From positions 1 to 64,000 of the forward strand of contig NZ_BHGL01000002.1 in NCBI RefSeq assembly GCF_003864975.1: a stretch of 64,000 nt of DNA, written 5' to 3'. The notes beneath the pieces were generated by a model that worked only from the letters and a program-made list of their open reading frames with translations, made no database searches and was not told the DNA's origin. The first letter of the stretch is position 1; each line of letters starts with the position of its first letter. Shown here one piece after another: positions 19,250 to 26,411 of this stretch. A program made the translations under genes and the position numbers. The DNA is from Sulfuriferula thiophila. Lineage in GTDB: Bacteria; Pseudomonadota; Gammaproteobacteria; Burkholderiales; Sulfuriferulaceae.

Positions 19250-19420
19250 TCACTTTCTCTTTTCGATAAGTTTTACCGCCCGACTTACGGTAGCATCGCT
19301 AATCCCAAAGCGAGCACCGACCTGAGCGAGCGTATAGTGTCCACTCAAATACGCTTGTGCCATTGCTTCATCCCGAACCGTGTATCGCTCCGAGAAATAC
19401 ACAATTGGTTTGAGTATCAA
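19250..19420 (-). pseudogene. C-terminal remnant of a REP-associated tyrosine transposase (RAYT)
   Basis: On the minus strand about 56 open codons end in a helix-turn-helix reading RDEAMAQAYLSGHYTL, then AQVGARFGISDATVSRAVKL, followed by a stop at 19250-19252. This is the pattern of the C-terminal DNA-binding part of betaproteobacterial RAYT (Y1 transposase) proteins. The catalytic N-terminal domain is absent; an in-frame stop closes the frame just upstream, inside the next gene. A REP half element follows directly, which supports the assignment. It is too short to be a functional transposase. Confidence 0.7.
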
Positions 19421-19424
19421 CTTG

Positions 19425-20018
19425 CTAGGTAGTCAATGAATGTTCTTCGCGTGCTGCTGAATAAACTTCACGCGCAGCGTCCAGATTGACGAGGAATATA
19501 CCGATACCTACGACCATATCAGGCCAAGGCGAGAGAGTTGTTGCCGTAATGATGCCAGCACCGATGATTGCCACATTGGCCCAAGCGTCATTGCGGGCAG
19601 ATAAAAAGGCGGCTTTTGTCAGGCTGCCGCTGTGGTTACGGAAGCGCACAAGGATGAATGCGCAACTCAGATTTACAACCAAAGCACCCAGTCCGGTAAG
19701 TGAAAGCAGAGTTGGATCAGGTGGCAACGGCAGATTTATCTTCTGCCAAGCAGACCAAACAGTTGCCAGGCTCGGTACGAGCAGTATGCCAGCCAGCAAC
19801 ATACCAACCAATGCTCGGTGGCGAAGACTCCAGCCAATCGCAATGAAAATCAGGAGATTGACGAATGTGTCTTCCAGAAAGTCAATTGAGTCGGCAAACA
19901 ATGAAACGGAATGAATAGAAAGGGCCACGCCAATTTCGACCCAGAAGTACGAAAAGTTTAGTAGCGCAACCGTCAAAACTGCGCGACGGAGATAAGCTTC
20001 ATTTTCTTTCATTTTCAT
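19425..20018 (-). CDS. CDF-type cation transporter, membrane domain only
   Basis: 197 residues with about five to six hydrophobic segments. FADSIDFLEDTFVN (near residue 41) and ARNDAWANVAIIGAG (near residue 140) resemble the two metal-binding helices of CDF exporters, with Asp pairs in place of the usual His/Asp. The cytoplasmic C-terminal domain is absent, although the gene ends cleanly after LDAAREVYSAAREEH. Short CDF-like proteins of this length occur as a separate subgroup. Metal specificity is unknown. It lies inside the repeat-rich region and directly abuts the RAYT remnant, so it may be laterally acquired. Confidence 0.75.
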   Translation of the reverse strand: MKMKENEAYLRRAVLTVALLNFSYFWVEIGVALSIHSVSLFADSIDFLEDTFVNLLIFIAIGWSLRHRALVGMLLAGILLVPSLATVWSAWQKINLPLPPDPTLLSLTGLGALVVNLSCAFILVRFRNHSGSLTKAAFLSARNDAWANVAIIGAGIITATTLSPWPDMVVGIGIFLVNLDAAREVYSAAREEHSLTT

Positions 20019-20103
20019 AGATCACCGAAGATGGCCTTATTGATACTCAGCGTTGAAATTAAAGGGCGCGCTTTAGCGCGTCTCGCCTGAATACAGTAAA
20101 TTT

Positions 20104-20165
20104 GGGTCATGCCTTACGTTTGGCATTTTTTCTTTGTATTTATTTGAAATATAAGGCATTACCCT
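20104..20165. repeat. REP-like inverted repeat, copy 2
   Basis: GGGTCATGCCTTACGTTTGG on the left and GAAATATAAGGCATTACCC on the right are complementary arms. The layout and the trailing CTATGCT match copy 1 at 17457-17520. Confidence 0.7.
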
Positions 20166-20222
20166 ATGCTACTACAGGCATAGATGAGTTCGTGTGGATA
20201 TCGGCTCTTGACGTTAGCTTGT

Positions 20223-20795
20223 TTAAATTTCCATATCCGGAAGATGCTCAAAAACCTGTTCTACCGTTGCGTTCTCTGTCAGCGCCTTTATCACGACAGT
20301 CAGCGGCTCAGCCCATATTTCCGTGAAATCGCATTCCTCTGTACTGACAATCGGAAAAGCCAGTTTTTCTGTTGGCGGCATGAATTCAGCAGTAACGCCC
20401 GGTTTGTTACCCCGTGCGTCAATTCGGTACCAGCCATGTTGTTGCAGATAAACCGCATTCAACCCATGCAGGCAATAAGGTGGCCCCGCAGTCCCTGCGC
20501 TCAGTCGCTGGTAACACAACCCCGCCGGAATGGCATTGGCTCGTAACAGCGCAGCCAGCAGGTGGCTTTTTGCATAGCAATAGCCGGTGCCGTGGAGTAA
20601 CACCTCGGATGCTTTGCAGGTCACCGGATTCCTGCGGTAATCCCAGCTATGCTGGATAGCATCGCGTACGAATTCGAAGCAGCGTTTTGCCACGGCTGCA
20701 TCGTCGGTGCAGTCTGCGGCTAGTTCTGCGGATTTGGCGATGATGGCGGGGTGGTGCCAGTCGATGTAATCGCTGTTGGCGAGGTATTGTTCCAT
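20223..20795 (-). CDS. Transglutaminase-like cysteine protease-fold protein
   Basis: 190 residues with the transglutaminase-like core. The catalytic triad is visible: cysteine in GTGYCYAKSHLLAALLRA, histidine in YCLHGLNAVYL and aspartate in WYRIDARGNK. No signal peptide or membrane segment is seen, so it should act in the cytoplasm. Such single-domain proteins are usually annotated as proteases or amidases of unknown substrate. The frame is open to 20981, but that upstream part is dispersed repeat B read through; ATG at 20795 (MEQYLANSDYIDWHHP) fits family members. It lies between REP copy 2 and repeat copy B. Confidence 0.85.
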   Translation of the reverse strand: MEQYLANSDYIDWHHPAIIAKSAELAADCTDDAAVAKRCFEFVRDAIQHSWDYRRNPVTCKASEVLLHGTGYCYAKSHLLAALLRANAIPAGLCYQRLSAGTAGPPYCLHGLNAVYLQQHGWYRIDARGNKPGVTAEFMPPTEKLAFPIVSTEECDFTEIWAEPLTVVIKALTENATVEQVFEHLPDMEI

Positions 20796-20866
20796 GTGAG
20801 CTGTGTTGTTTTCTATAGGGTTGGATGACGGGGTAAAAATACTGTGTGGGTGTTTTTGATATGGTA

Positions 20867-21115
20867 GGCCGGGGGTTGCCCGGCGGCAAGTCACTTTCTC
20901 TTGCTTGCCCAAGAAAAAGTAACCAAAGAGAACGGCACCCCGTTCCGCCGCCCCTGCGGGGTACCCTGCGTTGCTCGCCAAGCCGGGCGGCTGCGGAACT
21001 CGGCCTGTGGCCTCAGACAGTCCTCGCCGACTGCCCCCGGCCTGACTGCGCTACTCGGCGGCGGAGAGGGGAAAGAATCAAAATCAAAAACAAAGTCAAA
21101 ATCAGATTCAAAACC
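20867..21115 (+). repeat. Dispersed repeat, copy B
   Basis: It starts GGCCGGGGGTTGCCCGGCGG and ends GGAGAGGGGAAAGAATCAAA, followed by an A-rich tract. It carries about 12 extra bases compared with copy A at 17155-17395, in the same orientation. The two copies bracket the cytochrome, CDF-like and transglutaminase genes. Confidence 0.8.
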
Positions 21116-21126
21116 AAATGAATTGA

Positions 21127-21227
21127 AGGTCAGGCCTTACATTTGACATAGTGTTAATGTAAAACGTAAGGCCTGACCCCGTTGTTTTTTTAATGTAAAA
21201 CGTAAGGCCTGACCCCGTTGTTTTTTC
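21127..21227. repeat. REP-like inverted repeat, copy 3, with a duplicated arm
   Basis: The left arm GGTCAGGCCTTACATTTGAC pairs with TGTAAAACGTAAGGCCTGAC. The right arm plus CCCCGTTGTTTTTT is then repeated in tandem, with a unit of about 36 bp (from 21155 and from 21191). Confidence 0.75.
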
Positions 21228-21228
21228 G

Positions 21229-21564
21229 AACAGCCAAACCAAACAGACAGAAACCCGCACCTTGAGTGGTGTAGCCTTCCTGCGTCTGATACTGCAGCAC
21301 ATCTTGCCCAAAGGCTACCGCCGCGCCCGCAACTTTGGCTACCTGCATCCCAACAGCAAACTACTCACCCAGCTCCAGCTGACTCACCTGCGGCGACGGA
21401 ACAATCCGCCACCAGCACAACCCCGCCCCGCGATACGGTGCCCATGTTGCGGTGGGGTGATGAAGATAGTGCGTACCCGTATCAAAGCGATACCGCTAGC
21501 CACAGCTAACCAAACTATGTCAGAACACAGACCAGATGGCACGGGGTGGGAGACCATGCGCTAA
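21229..21564 (+). pseudogene. IS91-family transposase, C-terminal remnant
   Basis: The open frame reads TLSGVAFLRLILQHILPKGY, RRARNFGYLHPNSKLL and a zinc-finger-like CPCCGGVMKIVRTR, which is the C-terminal pattern of IS91-type rolling-circle transposases. The catalytic HUH and two-tyrosine part is absent; the upstream side is replaced by REP copy 3. It ends in a normal stop codon at 21562-21564. It is not functional. Confidence 0.8.
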
Positions 21565-21726
21565 ACCAGTCCACACCGTCCACCTGCCAGAGTTGGCAGG
21601 TATGGCCGTGCTCGCCCTGAAAAAGACTGAAATCGTGTCAACATGCCCGAAAAGCCAACTAAAAACGGTGAGTTAAGTAGAACAAGTTGCTGCAATGGCA
21701 ACGTGAAGGTCGTGAAATGGTGGGTG

Positions 21727-21743
21727 GGATGCGTAACGCATCC
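21727..21743. repeat. 17-bp perfect palindrome
   Basis: GGATGCG TAA CGCATCC forms a 7-bp stem with a three-base loop, between the IS91 remnant and the attC-like site. Confidence 0.45.
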
Positions 21744-21816
21744 AGTTATGCCAGCACAGTCAAAAAGATATTTCCATAAGCGCTCAAACAACACCCACCC
21801 CAGCCATGCCGGGCTT

Positions 21817-21879
21817 GTCCAACAAACGGTTCAGATTGTGGCTCGCTTTGCGATCACAATCTAACCTTATTCGTTAGCC
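21817..21879 (+). repeat. Integron attC-like recombination site
   Basis: 63 bp with the attC layout. R'' is GTCCAAC (21817-21823). After a 5-base spacer, GTTCAGATTGTG pairs with CACAATCTAAC except for one extra C, matching the attC extrahelical base. An inner TCGC-TTT-GCGA hairpin sits at the tip. After a 7-base spacer comes GTTAGCC (21873-21879), one base off the R' consensus GTTRRRY. The neighbouring gene is bounded by GTTAGCC and, at 22220-22226, its complement GGCTAAC, as expected for a gene cassette. No integrase gene is seen in the window. Confidence 0.6.
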
Positions 21880-22203
21880 ATTCGTGAACGATGATGCTGG
21901 ATGTGGAAATGCACCATCACCGTAGGCACGGATAACTTGCGAAATTACAACTTGATACCCGTTGAGCCACTTAGACTGAGCGGCCTTTGCTTCTAGGTGT
22001 TTGGGATGCTTAATTAGCTCTTGGAGGCCATCCATAGTTTCCCAATAATAAACATTTGATATACGACCAGTCTCAGGATTTTCCCAAGCTTCTTCGCCAA
22101 GGTAACCAACAGATTGTTTCGCTATCTCAGCGATAGCATTATCAAGTTTGTAAAACTCTTCATCGTACTGCTTTTTATCAAAGATAAATGTTGCCGAATA
22201 CAT
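21874..22203 (-). CDS. Antibiotic biosynthesis monooxygenase (ABM)-domain protein, probable gene cassette
   Basis: 109 residues forming one dimeric alpha/beta-barrel unit of the ABM/heme-degrading-monooxygenase type. The pattern YLGEEAWENPETGRISNVYY, WETMDGLQELIKHPKHLEAK and KWLNGYQVVISQVIRAYGDG is typical; the substrate cannot be predicted. The gene fills the space between GTTAGCC and GGCTAAC: the stop TAA overlaps the first core and the start lies 17 bp inside the second, preceded by TAAGGA. That fit, together with the attC-like structure at its 3' side, makes it a likely integron-type cassette. Its base composition is AT-richer than neighbouring genes. Confidence 0.82.
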   Translation of the reverse strand: MYSATFIFDKKQYDEEFYKLDNAIAEIAKQSVGYLGEEAWENPETGRISNVYYWETMDGLQELIKHPKHLEAKAAQSKWLNGYQVVISQVIRAYGDGAFPHPASSFTNG

Positions 22204-22230
22204 ATGATTCCTTAATTATGGCTAACGTTT

Positions 22231-22256
22231 AATAGGCACCGAAATCGGTGCCTATT
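22231..22256. terminator. 12-bp perfect hairpin beside the ABM gene start
   Basis: AATAGGCACCGA and TCGGTGCCTATT flank two A, and TTTATTT follows on the + strand. It could be a terminator for a + strand transcript, or the stem of a second, degraded attC whose R'' would be GGCTAAC at 22220. Confidence 0.5.
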
Positions 22257-22577
22257 TTATTTAGTAAATCGGTGTATAACAATAAATAATCCATTTTTAT
22301 CTCACTATAAAAACCGTTTTAAATATATGCCATGTTTCTGTTTATTAATAATTATTTAACATACAAACTCAGAATATCTATCAGGCCTTAAAGCATAAAT
22401 AGGCAACGATTATGGAAAAAACAAACCCACCTGTTTGCACCCCGCCAAAGTTGCTGGTCAAGGCGCATGCCCAAGTGGCCTGTTTGTCATAAAGTGCCGT
22501 TGTGTTGATTGTAGCGCCTCTGTTATTTATTCTGGGTAATGGTTGCGTAATTATTTTGCGGATTCTCGTTTGAAGTA
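22257..22577. other. AT-rich gap without recognised gene
   Basis: About 320 bp, clearly richer in A and T than the flanks up to about 22400. An open frame on the minus strand overlaps dedA and has no family pattern, so I do not call it. It probably marks the right edge of the accessory patch. Confidence 0.5.
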
Positions 22578-23189
22578 TTACTTCCCTTCCCGCGCAATCC
22601 TCCGCTGCCACCACCAATACCCCGCAATAATCACCCCCACGCCGCTAATCAGCGCAATAGTCAGTATATGCAGGTAGGACTGTATCAGCGCTTCATTGCC
22701 ACCGATGAAGTAACCAATCAAGGTGAGTATGGTGGACCAGATGCCAGCGCCGAGTAGGGTGTAGATGGCAAAGGTGGCGGGGTTCATGCGGGTGAGGCCA
22801 GCGGGCAGCGAGATCAGGTGGCGGATGCCGGGGATCAGGCGGCCGGTGAAGGTGGAGATTTTGCCGTGGCGGGCGAAAAATTCATCGGTTTTATGCAGCA
22901 GCGGCGGGCGTACGAAGAAGTATTTTCCCCAGCGCTCCAGGAATGGGCGGCCTACCCAGAGTGCAAAGGCGTAGTTGAACGAGGCGCCGGCCAGGCTGCC
23001 GAGGGTGGCGCTGAGCAGGATCAGGGCGAGGTTCATGTGGCCTTCAAAAGCCAGGTAGCCGGCGGGTATCAGCACCAGCTCGGAGGGTATGGGCAATACT
23101 GTGGATTCCAGCGCCATCAGGATGAAGATGCCGGCGTAGCCCCAGTTGTGTACCGTGGCGAGTATCCAGTTGATGAATTCGTGGAGCAT
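22578..23189 (-). CDS. DedA-family inner-membrane protein
   Basis: 203 residues with the DedA/SNARE-associated (VTT) arrangement of hydrophobic segments. Key motifs are ESTVLPIPSELVLIPAGYLA near the N-terminus, FARHGKISTFTGRLIPGIRH and LISLPAGLTRMNP. DedA proteins act as lipid or undecaprenyl-phosphate flippases and help maintain proton-motive force; which applies here is unknown. The C-terminus is basic (WWWQRRIAREGK). It begins nine bases after the mtaD-like gene and is probably co-transcribed with it. Confidence 0.9.
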   Translation of the reverse strand: MLHEFINWILATVHNWGYAGIFILMALESTVLPIPSELVLIPAGYLAFEGHMNLALILLSATLGSLAGASFNYAFALWVGRPFLERWGKYFFVRPPLLHKTDEFFARHGKISTFTGRLIPGIRHLISLPAGLTRMNPATFAIYTLLGAGIWSTILTLIGYFIGGNEALIQSYLHILTIALISGVGVIIAGYWWWQRRIAREGK

Positions 23190-23197
23190 GGTATTCC

Positions 23198-24526
23198 TTA
23201 GTTAGATGGTTGAATGCGGCTTTGCCAGACATTGGCGGTGATTTTTAGGGTGCGTTCGTCGAGCGCGGTGAACTGATGGTTATCCACCCGCAGCTCGCCG
23301 TTGACCCAGACATGACTGACCTGATCGCGTCCGGCGCTGTAGGCCAGGGTAGAGATGGGGTCAAAGCACGGCAAGGTATTGAGCTGCGCCAGATCGACGG
23401 CGATGAGGTCGGCGCATTTGCCGGGTAGCAGCGAGCCGATGTGCTGATCCAGCCCCAGTGCGCGTGCGCCATTGAGGGTGGCCATTTGTAAGGCGATGTG
23501 GGCGGGCAGGGCGGCGGCATCATGGGCGACGCCTTTGGCCAGTAGTGCGGCCAGGCGCATTTCGCTGAACATGTCGAGTTTGTTATTGCTGGCGGTGCCG
23601 TCGGTGCCGATGCCGACGTTGAGGCCGTGCGCCAGCATGCTGGCGACAGGAGCAAAGCCGCTGGCAAGCTTGAGATTAGAGGCCGGGCAGTGGGCGATGT
23701 GGCTGCCGTGTTGCGCCAGTAATGCCTGTTCGTCGTCATTCAAGTGCACGGCATGGACGGCAATCAGGTTGGGGCCGGTCAGGCCGAGTTGATGCAGTCG
23801 CGCCAGCGGGCGCTGCTGGTATTGCGCCAGGCTCTGGGTGATCTCGTCGGCGGTTTCATGCAGGTGCACATGGATAGGCAGGTCGAGCTGACTGGCGTAG
23901 GTGATGACTTTTTCAAAGGTGGCATTGCTGACGGTATATGGCGCATGCGGGGCGAGGGTGAACGACAGCAGCGGTTCGTCGTTCATGCGGTCGCGCATGG
24001 CGAGGCCCTTGTTGAGGTAGTCGTCTGGGTCGCTGGCGTAGGCGGTAGGGAAGTCAATCACAATCATGCCGATGGCGGCGCGGATGCCGCAATCTACCGC
24101 TGCTTCGGCGACGGCTTCGGGAAAGAAATACATGTCGTTAAAACAGGTAGTGCCGCCCTTGAGCATTTCCGCGCAGGCGATACGGGCGCCGTCGCGCACG
24201 AAGTCGGTGGAGACGTGTTTGGCCTCTGCCGGCCAGATGTGGCCCTTGAGCCATTCCATCAGCGGCAGGTCATCGGCATAGCCGCGCAGCAGGGTCATCG
24301 CGGCGTGGGTATGCAGGTTGACCAGGCCGGGCATCAGCACATGGTCGCTGAGCCGGTGGTAATTCCGGGCGACAAAACGTTGCCGTGCTTCGCTGGTGGG
24401 CAGAATGGCGACAATGCGGCCGCCATCAATAGCGATGCTGTGGTCATGTAATACGGTATTGGCCGGTTCTATGGGGACGATCCAGCGGGCTTCGATGAGG
24501 GTATCGACAGAGTGGGCGTTTTGCAT
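23198..24526 (-). CDS. mtaD: 5-methylthioadenosine/S-adenosylhomocysteine deaminase (TRZ/ATZ family amidohydrolase)
   Basis: A 442-residue metal-dependent amidohydrolase that should deaminate MTA or SAH, recycling products of S-adenosylmethionine use. The zinc ligands are visible in LVNLHTHAAMTLLRG, HVHLHETADEI, LIAVHAVHL and the terminal aspartate in VGIGTDGTASNN. The C-terminus rebuilds the small beta-sandwich domain (GSLLPGKCADLIAVDL). TRZ/ATZ enzymes can have other substrates, so the exact one is inferred from the best-known subgroup. The start is ATG at 24526; the dedA gene follows by eight bases. Confidence 0.85.
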   Translation of the reverse strand: MQNAHSVDTLIEARWIVPIEPANTVLHDHSIAIDGGRIVAILPTSEARQRFVARNYHRLSDHVLMPGLVNLHTHAAMTLLRGYADDLPLMEWLKGHIWPAEAKHVSTDFVRDGARIACAEMLKGGTTCFNDMYFFPEAVAEAAVDCGIRAAIGMIVIDFPTAYASDPDDYLNKGLAMRDRMNDEPLLSFTLAPHAPYTVSNATFEKVITYASQLDLPIHVHLHETADEITQSLAQYQQRPLARLHQLGLTGPNLIAVHAVHLNDDEQALLAQHGSHIAHCPASNLKLASGFAPVASMLAHGLNVGIGTDGTASNNKLDMFSEMRLAALLAKGVAHDAAALPAHIALQMATLNGARALGLDQHIGSLLPGKCADLIAVDLAQLNTLPCFDPISTLAYSAGRDQVSHVWVNGELRVDNHQFTALDERTLKITANVWQSRIQPSN

Positions 24527-24643
24527 GGTGGACGTTAATTGTAAATATCAACGTACTATAAATTGCAGGCGGAGTGCTGACAAGGGAATTCAGTCGCATG
24601 TGGCACTCTCCGCCTTGAGCGCAGTGCGCGAACAGTTGCCGTT

Positions 24644-26263
24644 TTAGGAATAAGCAGCCTGCTCTACGCGATTGCGCCCCAGTCGTTTGGCTTGCAGCAA
24701 GGCACCATCGGCGGCTTCGGTCAACGCAGCGGCAGTCTCCACCATGGGGAATGCGGCCACGCCGGCACTGAAGCTGCTATAAAGCGCGCCGCTAGAGTGC
24801 GAGTGCGGCAAGGTGCAGAAATCGCCGCGTATACGGTCAATGACGCTGGTGGCCTGTTCCGGGCTGATGCCGGGTAATGCAATCAGAAATTCCTCGCCGC
24901 CGTAACGTCCGATCAGATCAACCGATCGCAGGCGGCCCTTGAGTAGCCACGCCAGCCCGCGGATGACCTGATCGCCGACTGGGTGGCCGTAGGTGTCATT
25001 CACTGCTTTGAAATGGTCGATGTCGATCATTGCCACAGTCAGCATGTTTTGCTCCGGCAACTGGCTGATCATGGTGTTCAGCCGGGATTTGGCGGCGGAG
25101 TGATTGAGCAGGCCGGTGAGGCCGTCCAGCCGGCTGGAACGCTGGGTTTCACGGAAACGCTCGATTTTGGTTTTGATAATCGCAGCCAGCAAGACCGGAT
25201 TGAATGGCTTGATGATGAACTGGTCGCCGCCCAGACGTAATGCTTCCACCTGCATGCCCACGTCGGATTCGCCGGACAGGTAAACAATGGGGACAGCGCT
25301 GTATGCACTCATTTGCCGCAACACGCGGGTGGCTTCGACACCGTTGAAACGCGGCATGTACATATCCATCAGGATCAAGTCTGGATGGTAGTTTTCCAGT
25401 ACTTCCAGCAGGTTGCCGGGGTCGCTGATGGCGCGGGTATCCATGCCGTGCTGCGCCAGCGTGCGCTGAATCAGGGCGACGGCCACGCGTGAATCTTCTA
25501 CGATCAGTACCCGGTATTTTTCCTGCTCGTTGACTTTTACCAGGTCGAGTATGCAGTTTAGGACATTGGCGCATTGGCCTTCGTCCGGAATAGTGACATC
25601 AACCCCTGCGCGCATGAGCGTGACGATAGGATCAATTGCCAGTTGTGCGCCCAGATAGATGAGCTGACTGCTTGGGGAGCCAGCGCGGATAGCTTCGATA
25701 CGCGCCAGCTCTTCTGGCCGGGTGTTTTCGCTGGCGGGGATAAAGAGTACGGCAAGTACGGCATCTTCCGATACCGGCTCTGCACCCCAGCTCAGCTCAT
25801 GAATATCGAATCCGAAAAAACGGAGCTGCGAGCTGATGGCATTGGCTATTTCACGTTTTTCGGGTGCGTAGACTAGCCATATAGTACGCGGCTTGATCCA
25901 GTCGGCTTCGGCTGTAGTCGTATCCCTGCGCGGTTCAGTAGTGCGTTGTTCCATACTTGGTGCGCGTGAATGCTCGACAGAACTGAGTAAAGTGTCCAGT
26001 TGGCGCTGCAACGCGAGAATGTCCTGCTGCGCCATCGGATGTGATGCCTGATCGCCGAGCTTGGCTAATACCGCGATTTCCAAACCTTCACACAGGCGTA
26101 CCAGTCCGGACAGATGCAGGCGATTGAAATACTCCGCGAGACTATTCACCGCCACGGCAAATTCGATGAACTGGTTGAACTGGCCTTTGGCGACGTAGCG
26201 CTCCCAGCGTGTGCGTAACACGTACAGGCGTTCTTCTATGGTATTCGGGATGTGCTTAGTCAT
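24644..26263 (-). CDS. Response regulator with GGDEF domain (diguanylate cyclase)
   Basis: A soluble 539-residue protein making c-di-GMP. Residues about 1-100 are helical. About 127-240 look like a degenerate receiver (IWLVYAPEKREIANAISSQL, lacking clear phospho-acceptor motifs). About 250-365 form an intact receiver with VLIVEDSRV and phospho-acceptor Asp in LILMDMYMP. The C-terminal GGDEF domain has active-site RYGGEEF, and RSVD five residues before it is a complete inhibitory I-site. Phosphorylation of the receiver probably activates the cyclase. No partner kinase adjoins it; the hybrid kinase at 33991-37728 is the nearest candidate. Confidence 0.9.
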   Translation of the reverse strand: MTKHIPNTIEERLYVLRTRWERYVAKGQFNQFIEFAVAVNSLAEYFNRLHLSGLVRLCEGLEIAVLAKLGDQASHPMAQQDILALQRQLDTLLSSVEHSRAPSMEQRTTEPRRDTTTAEADWIKPRTIWLVYAPEKREIANAISSQLRFFGFDIHELSWGAEPVSEDAVLAVLFIPASENTRPEELARIEAIRAGSPSSQLIYLGAQLAIDPIVTLMRAGVDVTIPDEGQCANVLNCILDLVKVNEQEKYRVLIVEDSRVAVALIQRTLAQHGMDTRAISDPGNLLEVLENYHPDLILMDMYMPRFNGVEATRVLRQMSAYSAVPIVYLSGESDVGMQVEALRLGGDQFIIKPFNPVLLAAIIKTKIERFRETQRSSRLDGLTGLLNHSAAKSRLNTMISQLPEQNMLTVAMIDIDHFKAVNDTYGHPVGDQVIRGLAWLLKGRLRSVDLIGRYGGEEFLIALPGISPEQATSVIDRIRGDFCTLPHSHSSGALYSSFSAGVAAFPMVETAAALTEAADGALLQAKRLGRNRVEQAAYS

Positions 26264-26364
26264 TGTTTTATTATTGGTTGTTTTAAATGTTACACAGCTT
26301 TTAACAATTGTATCAGGCTTTTAGGTGCACTGAAAATAGAGTGAAGGTGCAATTTACGGACGTG

Positions 26365-26390
26365 AAAAAGGGCGCTTGCGCGCCCCTTTT
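26365..26390 (-). terminator. Terminator of htpG
   Basis: On the minus strand GGGCGC and GCGCCC flank a four-base loop and the stem is followed by five T. It lies just past the htpG stop. Confidence 0.75.
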
Positions 26391-26411
26391 AATACGATGA
26401 TAACGACGTTG

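Noticed and set aside
20796-20981. N-terminal extension of the transglutaminase-like protein
   Set aside because: The extension is translation of dispersed repeat B and is absent from family proteins.
21561-21794. 77-codon open frame on the minus strand between the IS91 remnant and the attC-like site
   Set aside because: It could be the content of a second cassette, but it has no family pattern and no complementary core at its far end.
22381-22617. 78-codon open frame upstream of dedA on the minus strand
   Set aside because: No family pattern, AT-rich low-quality codon use and overlap with the 3' end of dedA; treated as chance.
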